A DNA stretch of 64,000 nt from Methylophilus sp. Leaf416. Lineage in GTDB: Bacteria; Pseudomonadota; Gammaproteobacteria; Burkholderiales; Methylophilaceae. The notes below the pieces were generated by a model that did not search any database, was not told where the DNA came from, and worked only from the letters and a program-made list of their open reading frames with translations. Shown here piece after piece: positions 31,712-41,299 of the stretch (the first letter of the stretch is position 1; every line of letters starts with the position of its first letter). The position numbers and the translations under genes were made by a program. The stretch is from NCBI RefSeq assembly GCF_001424665.1, contig NZ_LMQS01000003.1:1691-65690 (forward strand), in the 5' to 3' direction.

Positions 31712-31759
31712 GCGTTCACAAAATGAAATGCTCTTTTATCTCAGCCATTTTGTGAGCGC
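31712..31759. repeat. 14-bp inverted repeat upstream of trmJ
   Basis: Arms 31712-31725 (GCGTTCACAAAATG) and 31746-31759 (CATTTTGTGAGCGC) pair over 14 bp with one G.U, around a 20-base loop. It ends 14 bases before the trmJ ATG and lies in the suhB-trmJ divergent region. It could be an operator or a 5' leader hairpin. No T run follows, so it is not a terminator. Confidence 0.65.
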
Positions 31760-31773
31760 AATCAGTGATTCAC

Positions 31774-32511
31774 ATGACAACACTCTTCAATAATATCCGC
31801 GTAGTCCTTTGCCAGACCAGCCATCCCGGCAATATTGGCTCCACTGCCCGCGCCATGAAAACCATGGGCCTGGATCGTCTTTACCTGGTAAGGCCCAAGT
31901 ACTTCCCAGATCCCGAAGCCACTTCACTGGCAGTGAATGCGGCCGGTGTGCTTGATCATGCAGTGGTGACACAAACATTGGAAGAAGCTTTGGCCGATTG
32001 CCAGTTTGTCATTGGTGTGAGCGGCAAAGAACGCTCTTTGTCACAACAAGTGATGACTGTGCGTGAAGCCGCGCAAGAAGTAAAAAACACCGCCGGACAC
32101 AGCCAGGTTGCGCTGGTATTCGGCACCGAAATGAGCGGCCTGAGTAACGCTGAAGCTGATCTCTGCCATGTGCTGGCGACCATTCCCGCCAACCCGGAAT
32201 ATACTTCACTTAACCTGGCACAGGCGGTGCAGATCATGTGCTATGAAATCCGCATGGCGATGACGACTGGAGAATTACATTACCAGGAAAAACCGGTTGA
32301 ACTCGCCTCACAAGATGATCTGGAGCGTTTTTACGAACATATGCGTGAAGTGCTGGAGCATATTGGTTATATCAATCCACGGGCACCCAAGAAACTGTTC
32401 GAGCGTCTGCGTCGGTTATATGGCCGTACCCGGCTGGAGAAAGAGGAAGTGAATTTATTGCGCGGGATTCTAACCCTGAGTGTGAACCCTAAGAAACACA
32501 GCAAGTACTAG
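31774..32511 (+). CDS. trmJ: tRNA/rRNA methyltransferase TrmJ (SPOUT family)
   Basis: 245 residues from the ATG at 31774; an in-frame GTG three codons earlier is possible. SPOUT-class motifs CQTSHPGNIGSTARAMKTMG, VALVFGTEMSGLSNAE and YTSLNLAQAVQIMCYE build the knotted SAM site; a C-terminal helical extension (about 170-245) matches TrmJ, which makes 2'-O-methyl nucleotides at tRNA position 32. In many bacteria it is near iscR or suhB, as here. No strong Shine-Dalgarno is visible. Confidence 0.92.
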   Translation: MTTLFNNIRVVLCQTSHPGNIGSTARAMKTMGLDRLYLVRPKYFPDPEATSLAVNAAGVLDHAVVTQTLEEALADCQFVIGVSGKERSLSQQVMTVREAAQEVKNTAGHSQVALVFGTEMSGLSNAEADLCHVLATIPANPEYTSLNLAQAVQIMCYEIRMAMTTGELHYQEKPVELASQDDLERFYEHMREVLEHIGYINPRAPKKLFERLRRLYGRTRLEKEEVNLLRGILTLSVNPKKHSKY

Positions 32512-32560
32512 GCCGCATTAGCCTTAACCCCTAACTCCCAGTTTCCTTATATCAACAGAC

Positions 32561-32869
32561 CTACATTGTAGGCAGCCCGATGGACTGGCGCGCCTGGTTG
32601 CAACTCTCGGAGCCGGCCTCGAATTCGCGACATGTACTGGAGCGTAATGGGTAAATGCTGCAACCTACTGACCGTCCCAACGCCCCCTGCAAAGCCACGC
32701 ACCGCACGGGAAACTGCCCGGTGCCTTGCATGCAAACATAATGATCGTTCACTTTCTGTGTCAGGTGTGCCGGCACGGTGCCTTGCGGATGAGCATCGCT
32801 TTCAGCCCAATAGAACGACACCCTGAAACTGGCACAACAGGCACCACACGACTGGCAAGGATCCGACAT
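32561..32869 (-). CDS. YkgJ-family cysteine cluster protein
   Basis: 102 residues with the CxxCGxCC motif at the start (CQSCGACC), an isolated VRCVAL Cys, GCSIYPLRSSTCREF and a final Cys in the SESCNQA segment. This arrangement defines the YkgJ/UPF0153 group, thought to bind zinc or an iron-sulfur cluster. Function unknown. It converges on trmJ and diverges from cysE. Confidence 0.88.
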   Translation of the reverse strand: MSDPCQSCGACCASFRVSFYWAESDAHPQGTVPAHLTQKVNDHYVCMQGTGQFPVRCVALQGALGRSVGCSIYPLRSSTCREFEAGSESCNQARQSIGLPTM

Positions 32870-32969
32870 ATATTTAAAGATGAAATGAAAGCATCATTGT
32901 AGCTTTGCGCGCCAACTCCTTACCAGACACCTACCAATATCTTTAGCCAGTCTTTAAGGTCGTGATTTT

Positions 32970-33003
32970 CTGACACCCTCTTAACTTGTGGCATAATGCG
33001 CGC
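32970..33003 (+). promoter_or_regulatory. Predicted promoter of cysE, leaderless
   Basis: CTGACA (32970-32975) and CATAAT (32992-32997) are separated by 16 bases. The start point expected seven bases on is the A of the cysE ATG at 33004. There is no Shine-Dalgarno before the ATG, which supports a leaderless message. Confidence 0.55.
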
Positions 33004-33738
33004 ATGTTTGATCACCTCAAAGAAGATATCTCTATCGTGTTTGACCGCGACCCTGCGGCGCGCACGCACTTTGAAATCCTGACGACTTATCCTGGCGTTC
33101 ACGCGCTGATTATCCACCGTGTTAGCCACTGGCTGTGGACACATCGTTTGTACTGGTTTGGCCGTATGCTATCGCATTTTGGTCGCTGGATCACCGGTAT
33201 CGAAATCCACCCGGGTGCAGTGATCGGCCATCGCGTATTTATTGATCATGGCATGGGCGTGGTGATTGGCGAGACCGCCATTATCGGCGATGACTGTACC
33301 CTGTACCACGGTGTAACGCTGGGCGGCACCAGCTGGAATAAAGGTAAACGTCACCCTACGCTGGAGTCTGGCGTTGTGATAGGGGCTGGTGCCAAAGTAC
33401 TAGGCCCGATTACGATCAGTAAAAATGCCAAAATCGGCTCTAATGCCGTGGTCGTTAAAGATGTTCCTGAAGGTGCAACAGCGGTCGGTATCCCTGCGCG
33501 TATCCTGGAGGAAGAAAAAACCAAACAGCGGCAAAGCGCAGCACAAAAAATGGGCTTCAGCGCTTATGCAGTGGGTAACGATGAGAATGATCCCATGATC
33601 AAAGCCATCAACGGATTGCTGGATCATGCGCACAAGCAGGAATTGGATATTGCTGAACTCAAAGCCAAGTTAGCCAAACTGAGCGACGCAGAAACTGAAT
33701 CAGATGTTGGCGACGCTTTTGCCAAAAAGCCTGAATAA
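33004..33738 (+). CDS. cysE: Serine O-acetyltransferase (short CysE type)
   Basis: 244 residues from the ATG at 33004; an upstream TTG would include the promoter -10 box. An N-terminal helical part, then a left-handed hexapeptide repeat helix ([38 protein letters not shown]) ending in a charged tail. It makes O-acetylserine from serine and acetyl-CoA, the carbon skeleton for cysteine. Placement just ahead of iscR links cysteine supply with Fe-S assembly. A second, different serine acetyltransferase lies at 59718. Confidence 0.94.
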   Translation: MFDHLKEDISIVFDRDPAARTHFEILTTYPGVHALIIHRVSHWLWTHRLYWFGRMLSHFGRWITGIEIHPGAVIGHRVFIDHGMGVVIGETAIIGDDCTLYHGVTLGGTSWNKGKRHPTLESGVVIGAGAKVLGPITISKNAKIGSNAVVVKDVPEGATAVGIPARILEEEKTKQRQSAAQKMGFSAYAVGNDENDPMIKAINGLLDHAHKQELDIAELKAKLAKLSDAETESDVGDAFAKKPE

Positions 33739-33818
33739 CATCCCTGAATAAGAACCATTCCCAATACCAGCATCCATGCGGGTTTAAGCCATTTTTTATA
33801 CAGAAACTTTTTACCATA

Positions 33819-33851
33819 ATAATTGACTAAATTAGTAGGTTATTATAAAAT
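33819..33851 (+). promoter_or_regulatory. iscR promoter with IscR type-1 binding site
   Basis: Bases 33819-33843 match the type-1 IscR consensus ATASYYGACTRWWWTAGTSGGSTAT at about 22 of 25 positions. The site contains TTGACT (33823-33828), a likely -35 box, and TAAAAT (33846-33851) 17 bases further is a likely -10 box. Holo-IscR bound here would block the polymerase, giving the classic feedback on the isc operon. Confidence 0.85.
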
Positions 33852-33879
33852 TTGAGTCTGTTTTAAAGGTGTGTCATAG

Positions 33880-34350
33880 ATGCGATTAACCACTAAAGGA
33901 CGTTTTGCAGTGACAGCAATGCTGGACATTGCCCTCTACGAGGCTGATAAGCCAATTACTTTGGCTGGCATCAGCGAGCGTCAAAGTATCTCTCTTTCCT
34001 ATCTGGAACAACTATTTAGCCGCCTGCGCAAACAAGGCCTGGTATCCAGTGTGCGTGGACCAGGCGGCGGTTATCGAATCGCTAAAGCTCATTCAGAAAT
34101 TTCAGTATCTGACATTATCACGGCTGTAGATGAACAGATTGATGCGACCCAATGTGGTGGCAATGAAGACTGTCACGATGAAGGCCGTTGCATGACGCAT
34201 GAATTGTGGGCTTCACTCAATGGCAAAATACTGGATTATCTGTCTGGGGTGAGTTTGGCCGACATGGTGGATATGCAAAAGAAAAAAGGCGCTGGCACAG
34301 TGCATTTTTCACCACGTAAATGTGGTTCTGACGCCACGCTTGCAGCTTAA
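33880..34350 (+). CDS. iscR: Fe-S cluster regulator IscR
   Basis: 156 residues, Rrf2 family. Winged helix in the first 75 residues ([14 protein letters not shown] type wing; here [17 protein letters not shown]). The [2Fe-2S] ligands Cys92, Cys98, Cys104 and His107 are all present in [18 protein letters not shown]. It senses cluster supply and represses the isc operon through the site just upstream. Confidence 0.97.
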   Translation: MRLTTKGRFAVTAMLDIALYEADKPITLAGISERQSISLSYLEQLFSRLRKQGLVSSVRGPGGGYRIAKAHSEISVSDIITAVDEQIDATQCGGNEDCHDEGRCMTHELWASLNGKILDYLSGVSLADMVDMQKKKGAGTVHFSPRKCGSDATLAA

Positions 34351-34365
34351 GATTTTTTGAAGCGC

Positions 34366-35511
34366 ATGACTACGGTTTATTTCGACCATAACAGCACTAC
34401 CGCTTTAAAGCCTGAGGTTTTACAAGCCATGCTGCCGTGGTTGTCACAAACAGCCGGCAATGCGACCAGCCGTCATATTTACGGCCGTAATGTGCGAGAC
34501 GCCGTTGAAGCTGCACGGAAAGAAATTGCTGAATGTGTAGGTGTGCAAGCCTCGCAAGTGGTATTTACCTCTGGCGGCACTGAAGCCAATAATTTTGCGG
34601 TCAAAGGCATCACTACGAATTTGACGCCTACCCAAATTTTAGTAAGTGCGATTGAGCATCCTTGTGTGTCGCGTCCCGCACAATCACTTGCTTGGCACGA
34701 TTGGAAAGTGCAAACCCTGGAGGTCAATACACAAGGCGTGATTGATCTGGCGGATGCTGAACAAAAGCTGAACACACATACCGGCCTGGTTTCAGCCATG
34801 CTGGCGAATAACGAAACTGGCGCCATCCAGCCCATTGCTGAGCTGGCTGCATTAACCAAAGCTAAAGGTGCTTTGCTACATACTGATGCAGTACAGGCAT
34901 TTGGCAAGCTGGAAGTCGATTTCGGTGCACTGGGTGTGAATGCGATGACGATATCCAGTCATAAAATTGGTGGCCCGGTCGGTGTAGGTGCGTTGATATT
35001 GGATAAGCGTTTAGATATCGCTCCTTTGCTGCATGGTGGCGGACAGGAACGTGGTTTGCGCAGCGGTACTGAGAATGTCGCTGGCATCGTGGGATTTGCC
35101 AAAGCATGCAAGCTGGCTGTTGCAACATTGAAAATGCGCAGTATGGCCCAAACTAAGTGTCGTGACCAGCTTGAAACTGGTTTGCAGAATTTGAATGCAG
35201 TTATTTTTGGCCAACAGGCAGAGCGCCTGCCAAATACCAGTTTTTTTGCTATCCCCAATATTGAAGGGGAAACATTGGTAACGGCACTGGATAAAGCAGG
35301 ATACGCGGTAGCAAGCGGTTCAGCGTGTTCAAGTGACAGCACAGAACCTAGCCATGTTTTATTGGCAATGGGCATTGAACCTGACCTCGCCCGCAGTGCA
35401 GTCCGCGTCAGTTTAGGCGAAAGCAATAGTGAAGCTGAAGTACAGGGTTTTTTAAAAGCGTTGCAACAAGAAGTGAAACGCTTAAAAGGATTAAATGCCG
35501 TTGCGGCATAA
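34366..35511 (+). CDS. NifS-like cysteine desulfurase, extra copy in the isc cluster
   Basis: 381 residues from the ATG at 34366. PLP lysine Lys200 in ISSHKIGGPVGVG and catalytic Cys321 in ASGSACSSDSTEPSHVLLAMG; HTDAVQ carries the cofactor Asp. It is clearly a class I cysteine desulfurase but distinct from the IscS that follows 17 bases later: it lacks the longer C-terminal tail. It sits between iscR and iscS in the operon, so it should share IscR control. It may serve another acceptor, such as tRNA thiolation or a different scaffold; this is inference. Confidence 0.9.
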   Translation: MTTVYFDHNSTTALKPEVLQAMLPWLSQTAGNATSRHIYGRNVRDAVEAARKEIAECVGVQASQVVFTSGGTEANNFAVKGITTNLTPTQILVSAIEHPCVSRPAQSLAWHDWKVQTLEVNTQGVIDLADAEQKLNTHTGLVSAMLANNETGAIQPIAELAALTKAKGALLHTDAVQAFGKLEVDFGALGVNAMTISSHKIGGPVGVGALILDKRLDIAPLLHGGGQERGLRSGTENVAGIVGFAKACKLAVATLKMRSMAQTKCRDQLETGLQNLNAVIFGQQAERLPNTSFFAIPNIEGETLVTALDKAGYAVASGSACSSDSTEPSHVLLAMGIEPDLARSAVRVSLGESNSEAEVQGFLKALQQEVKRLKGLNAVAA

Positions 35512-35528
35512 GTTTTTATTGAAAGAGT

Positions 35529-36752
35529 ATGAACATGTCTGAAAGAAAGCCGATTTACCTGGATTACTCTGCGACTACACCGGTGGACCCACGTGTTGCG
35601 CAAAAAATGATCCCATTTTTGACCGAAGATTATGGCAACCCTGCTTCACGCAGCCATCCATACGGTTGGACAGCCGAAAAAGCGGTTGAAAATGCACGCG
35701 AAGAAGTTGCCAAACTGGTCAATGCCGATCCACGTGAAATCGTATGGACATCAGGCGCGACCGAGTCTAACAACCTCGCGATCAAAGGGGCTGCGCACTT
35801 TTATGCCGAAGGTAAAGGCAAGCACATCATCACGGCAGCGACTGAACATAAAGCAGTCCTGGATACATTCCGTGAACTGGAGCGCGAAGGTTACGAAGCG
35901 ACTTATCTGCAGCCGGAAGCCGATGGCCTGATCAATATCGAGACATTCAAGGCTGCCATCCGTCCAGACACCGTGCTGGCTTCTATCATGCTGGTGAATA
36001 ATGAAATCGGCGTGATCCAGGATATTGAAGCACTGGGCAATATTTGCCGTGCCAATAATGTGATTTTTCATGTGGATGCCGCACAAGCCACTGGTAAGGT
36101 CGTGATTGACCTGCAAAAACTGCCAGTTGACCTGATGAGCTTCTCTGCACATAAAACTTACGGTCCTAAAGGGGTTGGTGCATTGTATGTGCGCCGTAAA
36201 CCACGTATCCGTATTGAAGCGCAAATGCACGGTGGTGGTCATGAGCGCGGTATGCGTTCAGGCACGCTCGCTACGCATCAGATTGCCGGTATGGGCGAAG
36301 CTTTCCGTATTGCGCGTGAAGAAATGGCCAGCGAAAACGAGCGTATCCGCATGTTGCGTGACCGTTTACTTCACGGCCTGCTGGATATTGAAGAAACCTA
36401 TGTCAATGGTGATCTGGACCATCGTGTGCCGCATAACCTGAACGTCAGCTTCAACTTTGTGGAAGGTGAATCATTGATCATGGCGATTAAAGGCATTGCA
36501 GTTTCTTCCGGATCTGCATGTACATCTGCCAGTCTGGAACCAAGCTACGTGTTGCGTGCTTTAGGCCGTTCAGACGAGCTGGCACATAGCTCTATCCGTT
36601 TCAGCATTGGCCGTTTCACTACTGAAGCAGATGTCGATTACACAATTGACCTGTTGAAGAGCAAGATCGACAAATTACGAGAACTCTCGCCATTGTGGGA
36701 GATGTTCAAGGATGGCATTGATCTGTCCAAAGTAGAATGGGCAGAGCATTAA
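35529..36752 (+). CDS. iscS: Cysteine desulfurase IscS
   Basis: 407 residues (405 if the second ATG, two codons on, is used). PLP lysine Lys209 in [13 protein letters not shown], catalytic Cys331 in [22 protein letters not shown]. The C-terminal tail ([21 protein letters not shown] region) is the IscU-docking end typical of true IscS. It removes sulfur from cysteine and passes persulfide to IscU and to tRNA-thiolation partners. Confidence 0.98.
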   Translation: MNMSERKPIYLDYSATTPVDPRVAQKMIPFLTEDYGNPASRSHPYGWTAEKAVENAREEVAKLVNADPREIVWTSGATESNNLAIKGAAHFYAEGKGKHIITAATEHKAVLDTFRELEREGYEATYLQPEADGLINIETFKAAIRPDTVLASIMLVNNEIGVIQDIEALGNICRANNVIFHVDAAQATGKVVIDLQKLPVDLMSFSAHKTYGPKGVGALYVRRKPRIRIEAQMHGGGHERGMRSGTLATHQIAGMGEAFRIAREEMASENERIRMLRDRLLHGLLDIEETYVNGDLDHRVPHNLNVSFNFVEGESLIMAIKGIAVSSGSACTSASLEPSYVLRALGRSDELAHSSIRFSIGRFTTEADVDYTIDLLKSKIDKLRELSPLWEMFKDGIDLSKVEWAEH

Positions 36753-36761
36753 AAACTGATC

Positions 36762-36842
36762 TTTGATCGCCTGGCGGCGTTGTGGGATAGCTTGTTTAGA
36801 AACACTAAACGGCGCCATCCTCCGCCTTGCCAGACAATCAAA
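36762..36842. repeat. Nested palindromic element downstream of iscS
   Basis: Arms 36762-36775 (TTTGATCGCCTGGC) and 36829-36842 (GCCAGACAATCAAA) pair at 12 of 14 positions. Inside them GTTTAG (36794-36799) and CTAAAC (36805-36810) form a perfect hairpin with a five-base loop, and GGGAT/ATCC pairs also nest. The whole can fold as one long stem. It lies in the 236-base gap between iscS and iscU and resembles a REP-like intergenic element or an RNA processing structure. Confidence 0.65.
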
Positions 36843-36875
36843 TCTTCATTTTTTTAAAGAATGGAAGTTTAACTA

Positions 36876-36974
36876 AAAATTAAAAGGCAAAACAAAATCA
36901 AGGCGGTGAGGCGAAGACAGTTCGTAAGTATGGCAAGCCGATCCAACACAGAGTTTGTGAAGCATTTTAATTTT
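36876..36974. repeat. 99-bp element with terminal inverted repeats before iscU
   Basis: It begins with AAAATTAAAA (36876-36885) and ends with the exact reverse complement TTTTAATTTT (36965-36974); GC steps and ACAAA/TTTGT pairs extend the similarity inward. The interior is a GC-richer stretch with no plausible gene. The CGAGGAG ribosome site of iscU follows at once. It may be a small MITE-like insertion or a structured leader. Confidence 0.55.
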
Positions 36975-36988
36975 CGAGGAGTATAGAG

Positions 36989-37372
36989 ATGGCATATAGC
37001 GATAAGGTACTGGACCACTACGAAAATCCACGTAACGTAGGTTCTATGGATAAAAACGACCCGACAGTCGGCACCGGTATGGTGGGTGCGCCTGCTTGCG
37101 GTGACGTGATGAAACTGCAAATCAAGGTCAATACAGCTGGCGTGATTGAAGATGCCAAGTTCAAGACCTACGGTTGTGGTTCAGCGATCGCTTCAAGCTC
37201 GCTGGTCACTGAATGGTTAAAAGGCAAAACGCTGGACCAGGCGCAGGAAATCAAGAACTCTGCGATTGCGGAAGAGTTGGCCCTGCCGCCAGTGAAAATT
37301 CACTGTTCAGTGCTGGCTGAAGATGCAATTAAATCTGCGATTGCTGACCTGAAATCCAAACAAGGTAAATAA
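36989..37372 (+). CDS. iscU: Fe-S cluster assembly scaffold IscU
   Basis: 127 residues. Cluster ligands Cys37 (PACGD, with Asp39), Cys63 ([10 protein letters not shown]), His105 and Cys106 ([10 protein letters not shown]); the LPPVK motif recognised by HscA is at 99-103. It receives sulfur from IscS and builds [2Fe-2S] clusters. A GAGGAG site lies nine bases before the ATG. Confidence 0.98.
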   Translation: MAYSDKVLDHYENPRNVGSMDKNDPTVGTGMVGAPACGDVMKLQIKVNTAGVIEDAKFKTYGCGSAIASSSLVTEWLKGKTLDQAQEIKNSAIAEELALPPVKIHCSVLAEDAIKSAIADLKSKQGK

Positions 37373-37373
37373 G

Positions 37374-37697
37374 ATGGCGATTACCCTGACAGAAACCGCA
37401 GCTCAACGCGTAGAAAAATTCCTTGCCAACCGTGGCAAGGGCATTGGTCTGCGTTTGGGCGTGAAAACCACCGGCTGTTCCGGCATGGCTTACACACTGG
37501 AATTTGTCGATGATATGTTGCCGGAAGACAGCATATTTGAGAGCTATGGCGTCAAAGTCATTGTGGACCCGAAAAGTCTGGTGTATATCGACGGCACCGA
37601 GCTGGACTTCACCAAAGAAGGATTAAACGAAGGGTTTAAGTTTAATAACCCTAACGTTAAGGATGAGTGCGGTTGCGGCGAGTCGTTCACGGTCTGA
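37374..37697 (+). CDS. iscA: A-type Fe-S carrier IscA
   Basis: 107 residues with the three conserved cysteines Cys35, Cys99 and Cys101 (TGCSGMAY and ECGCGESF). It carries iron or clusters from the IscU machinery to targets. Only one base separates it from iscU. Confidence 0.97.
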   Translation: MAITLTETAAQRVEKFLANRGKGIGLRLGVKTTGCSGMAYTLEFVDDMLPEDSIFESYGVKVIVDPKSLVYIDGTELDFTKEGLNEGFKFNNPNVKDECGCGESFTV

Positions 37698-37780
37698 TTT
37701 GACTGTGTTTTAAAGCTGCTTACTTTATGCTCTACTTGATGTTAACTTCTATTAGTTTTGCATAGGTTTTAATTTCTACT

Positions 37781-38293
37781 ATGCAAAACTATTTCGCTTT
37801 ATTCCAGCTACCGCAACAATTCAACATTGAGTTGGCAGTGTTAGATAGCAATTACCGCAAACTGCTGGCCGAAGTTCACCCGGACAAGTTTGTGAATGCC
37901 TCATCTGCAGAACGCATGCAATCCATGCAAAAAGCGACACTGGCTAATGAAGCCTATCAAATTCTCAAACAGCCCACATCGCGTGCAAGATATTTATTGC
38001 AATTAGCAGGTATTGAGACTGAAGAAGAAAACAATACGGCGATGCCTGCCGATTTCCTGATGGCGCAAATGGAATGGCGAGAAGCAATAGACGACGCCAA
38101 ATTTGCCAAAGATATCGCAGCACTGGATGCGCTTTTAATTGATATGCGCGCACAAGCCAACATCCTGCAACAGCAAGTGGCAGAAGAAATTACGCAAGCG
38201 CCGACACAAGCGGCAATGACTGTTCGCAAGCTGCGGTTTATAGATAAAGTGAGCGAAGATGTGAACCAGCTGATCGCTCAATTGGAAGACTAA
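37781..38293 (+). CDS. hscB: Fe-S cochaperone HscB (J-domain)
   Basis: 170 residues. N-terminal J-domain with the HPD motif ([14 protein letters not shown], about 32-40), then a three-helix IscU-binding domain. It delivers IscU to HscA and stimulates its ATPase. The 83 bases between iscA and hscB show no gene. Confidence 0.96.
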   Translation: MQNYFALFQLPQQFNIELAVLDSNYRKLLAEVHPDKFVNASSAERMQSMQKATLANEAYQILKQPTSRARYLLQLAGIETEEENNTAMPADFLMAQMEWREAIDDAKFAKDIAALDALLIDMRAQANILQQQVAEEITQAPTQAAMTVRKLRFIDKVSEDVNQLIAQLED

Positions 38294-38298
38294 GTTTC

Positions 38299-40188
38299 AT
38301 GGCGCTATTACAGATATCCGAACCAGGTATGTCCCCTGCCCCACACCAGCACAAGCTGGCGGTAGGCATAGATCTGGGTACGACCAACTCACTGGTGGCT
38401 ACAGTACGCAGTGGCATGAGTACAGTATTGCATGATGAACATGGCCATGCCTTATTGCCTTCTGTTGTACGTTATCTTGAAAATGAAATTGTGGTTGGCC
38501 ATGCAGCGCAAGCCGCACAAAGCCAGGATCCGGTCAATACGATCGTCTCAGTCAAACGCTTTATGGGGCGCGCTTTAAACGACATTACCGACCGTGCACA
38601 TATCCCCTACCACTTTGTTGAAAATGCATCTTCAGAAGGCATTTTAGAACTCAAAACGCGCGCCGGCTTAAAAAGCCCGGTTGAGATTTCTGCGGATATT
38701 TTAAAAGCATTAAAAATACGTGCTGAAAAAGCACTTGGCGGTGAACTCACCGGCGTCGTGGTGACCGTCCCTGCTTATTTTGACGATGCCCAGCGCCAGG
38801 CCACCAAAGATGCTGCCAGATTGGCTGGCCTGAACGTTTTACGCTTACTGAATGAGCCAACTGCCGCTGCAGTCGCTTATGGCCTGGATAATGCCTCTGA
38901 AGGGGTGTATGTCATTTATGACCTTGGCGGTGGCACATTTGATATTTCGATTCTACGCTTGAGTAAAGGCATTTTTGAGGTATTGGCGACTAACGGTGAC
39001 TCGGCCCTTGGCGGTGATGACTTTGATCACCGCATCTATTGCTGGGTACTGGATCAGGTGCGGAGTAAAACGGCAGACTTCAAGCCACTGACCGAAGCCG
39101 ATACCCGCCTGCTGTTGACCAAATCGCGTCAGGCGAAAGAATGGCTGACCGATAACCACGAAGCCAATATTCTGTGCAAGCTCAGCAATGGCGCACTGGT
39201 TGATGAAACGCTTACAGTTCAGCAGTTTGTCAGCCTGACTGAAAACCTGGTTAGCAAGACTTTAAGCCCTACCCGCAAAGCCATGCGCGATGCCGGCTTG
39301 AGCATGGAGGATATCAATGGTGTTGTACTGGTTGGTGGCGCCACCCGCATGCCGCATATCCGCCATGCAGTGCAGGCATTTTTCAAGCAGGAACCGTTGA
39401 CCAATCTGGACCCGGACAAAGTAGTTGCACTGGGTGCAGCCATCCAGGCGAATGTGCTGGTAGGCAATCGTAGCGAAGAAGATTTATTGCTGCTGGATGT
39501 GACGCCATTGTCTCTTGGCTTGGAAACCATGGGCGGACTGGTTGAAAAAGTCATTCCTCGCAATTCGACTTTACCGATTGCGCGCGCGCAAGACTTTACT
39601 ACCTACAAAGACGGCCAGACAGCGATGGCTATCCATGTGGTACAAGGCGAGCGCGAACTGGTGGCCGACTGCCGCTCACTGGCCCGTTTTGAGCTACGCG
39701 GTATTCCGCCAATGGCCGCAGGCGCTGCGCGTATTCGTGTCACTTTCCAGGTAGATGCCGATGGCCTGCTTTCGGTGACGGCTCGTGAACAAACCAGCGG
39801 CGTTGAATCCAATATTACCGTGAAACCATCTTATGGCCTGAGCGAAGACCAGATTACCACCATGCTCAAAGATTCATTTGGCGCGGCTGAAAGCGACAAA
39901 GCAGCCCGTATGCTGCGTGAAGCCACTGTGGATGCGCAACGCCTGATAGAAGCGATTCAGGCAGCACTGGCTGAGAATGGCGCAACCTTACTCGCGCAGG
40001 ACGAGCGCGATACCATACAAGCGCATCTGGAGGCCTTGCACACCTTGTGCCAGGGCACAGATAGCCAAGCCATCAAGCATGGCACTGAAGCATTGAATCA
40101 TGCGACAGAAAACTTTGCAGCCAAACGCATGGATGCTTCTGTACAAAAAGCCCTAGCGGGTAAAAACCTGGACTCTCTGGAACTGTAA
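38299..40188 (+). CDS. hscA: Fe-S chaperone HscA (Hsp70 family)
   Basis: 629 residues. ATPase domain with [27 protein letters not shown] and [14 protein letters not shown], then a substrate-binding domain (about 395 on) and a helical lid. It releases the cluster from IscU in an ATP-dependent cycle with HscB. Five bases after hscB. An N-terminal extension of about 20 residues precedes the first strand, usual for HscA. Confidence 0.97.
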   Translation: MALLQISEPGMSPAPHQHKLAVGIDLGTTNSLVATVRSGMSTVLHDEHGHALLPSVVRYLENEIVVGHAAQAAQSQDPVNTIVSVKRFMGRALNDITDRAHIPYHFVENASSEGILELKTRAGLKSPVEISADILKALKIRAEKALGGELTGVVVTVPAYFDDAQRQATKDAARLAGLNVLRLLNEPTAAAVAYGLDNASEGVYVIYDLGGGTFDISILRLSKGIFEVLATNGDSALGGDDFDHRIYCWVLDQVRSKTADFKPLTEADTRLLLTKSRQAKEWLTDNHEANILCKLSNGALVDETLTVQQFVSLTENLVSKTLSPTRKAMRDAGLSMEDINGVVLVGGATRMPHIRHAVQAFFKQEPLTNLDPDKVVALGAAIQANVLVGNRSEEDLLLLDVTPLSLGLETMGGLVEKVIPRNSTLPIARAQDFTTYKDGQTAMAIHVVQGERELVADCRSLARFELRGIPPMAAGAARIRVTFQVDADGLLSVTAREQTSGVESNITVKPSYGLSEDQITTMLKDSFGAAESDKAARMLREATVDAQRLIEAIQAALAENGATLLAQDERDTIQAHLEALHTLCQGTDSQAIKHGTEALNHATENFAAKRMDASVQKALAGKNLDSLEL

Positions 40189-40189
40189 T

Positions 40190-40531
40190 ATGCCTAAAAT
40201 CACCATCCTCCCCCATGCTGAACTTTGCCCGAAAGGCGCTGTGATTGAAGCAGAAAAAGGCACCTCCATCTGTGATGCTTTGCATAATAACGAGATCGAC
40301 ATTGACAGCGCCTGTGGCGGCGTCTGTGCCTGTACCACTTGTCATGTGGTCGTGCGAGAAGGCTTTAAAACCTTGAACGAGATTGAAGAAGATGAAGAAG
40401 ATATGCTGGATCGCGCCTGGGGCTTGCAGCCCTTCTCGAGACTCTCTTGCCAGGCCATTTTACAAGAGGCCGATGTGACGGTGGAAATCCCTAAATACAG
40501 TATCAACCTGGCTAAAGAAGGCCATCAGTAA
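40190..40531 (+). CDS. fdx: [2Fe-2S] ferredoxin of the ISC system
   Basis: 113 residues. Adrenodoxin-type ligands Cys42, Cys48, Cys51 and Cys87 (ACGGVCACTTCHVV and RLSCQAI). It supplies electrons for cluster assembly on IscU. It is the last gene of the operon; no iscX follows. Confidence 0.97.
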   Translation: MPKITILPHAELCPKGAVIEAEKGTSICDALHNNEIDIDSACGGVCACTTCHVVVREGFKTLNEIEEDEEDMLDRAWGLQPFSRLSCQAILQEADVTVEIPKYSINLAKEGHQ

Positions 40532-40540
40532 TCAAAATGA

Positions 40541-40580
40541 TAATAAAAAAGCCGATGTTGTAACATCGGCTTTTTTATTT
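40541..40580. terminator. Bidirectional terminator after fdx
   Basis: GCCGATGTT and AACATCGGC (40551-40559 with 40562-40570) form a 9-bp stem with A and T runs on both sides. It ends the isc operon and the converging carbonic anhydrase gene. Confidence 0.9.
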
Positions 40581-40597
40581 AATACACCACGGATTGA

Positions 40598-41242
40598 TTA
40601 GCCGACGTAAGTATCATTCAGGAAGTTCACCTTACCGTTAGAAATGTCGTATATCGCACCAACAATCGCAATTTGCTTGCTGTGTATCATGTCATCGACA
40701 ATATCACTGCTACGGATAATCGTATCTATCTGATACCTGACATTCAATTCATTAATCTTTTCAACAAAATCAGCATTCTTGGAATTACGCTGTGCCGCAT
40801 CACTCACCGTTTTTTCATGACGGATAGCAGGTTTGATCAGGTTAATGATTTCACCGATATGGCCATCTTTAAAGTCATCACAAGCCGCCTTCACCGCGCC
40901 ACAGGAAGTATGCCCCATCACCACAATCAGTTTGCTCCCCAGGTATTTGCTAGCGAATTCCAGGCTGCCCATCGCTTTGTCGGAAGCGATATTACCGGCC
41001 AGACGCACACTGAAAATATCGCCAAGGGCCTGGTCAAACAGTAATTCAACCGGTGCGCGAGAATCACTGCAACTCAGGAAAGACGCAAACGGATGCTGTT
41101 TGTCCTTGGTGATTTGAATCAGAGCCTTGAAGTCTTTTTCCTCTTCCACCTCTGAAGTGAAACGTTGGTTACCCTCGATCAAAATATCCAGTGCCTCACG
41201 CGGCGTCATTTTGTCACGATCAAGTAATGGGTGTTTGTACAT
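40598..41242 (-). CDS. Beta-class carbonic anhydrase
   Basis: 214 residues. Zinc ligands and partner Cys58, Asp60, Arg62 (SCSDSRAPVE) and His111, Cys114 (GHTSCGAVKAA) are present. It interconverts CO2 and bicarbonate in the cytosol. It lies 57 bases downstream of a SulP transporter on the same strand, an arrangement that points to bicarbonate uptake coupled to hydration. No signal peptide. Confidence 0.95.
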   Translation of the reverse strand: MYKHPLLDRDKMTPREALDILIEGNQRFTSEVEEEKDFKALIQITKDKQHPFASFLSCSDSRAPVELLFDQALGDIFSVRLAGNIASDKAMGSLEFASKYLGSKLIVVMGHTSCGAVKAACDDFKDGHIGEIINLIKPAIRHEKTVSDAAQRNSKNADFVEKINELNVRYQIDTIIRSSDIVDDMIHSKQIAIVGAIYDISNGKVNFLNDTYVG

Positions 41243-41299
41243 ACAAATAATCCTCTAGTAAATTATTGTTTTAGCAAGGCTATTCAGCCCCGCTTTTGA

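Noticed and set aside
36869-37120. Minus-strand frame of 83 codons across the iscS-iscU gap
   Set aside because: It overlaps iscU antisense, lacks a ribosome site and family features; the DNA is better explained as palindromic elements.
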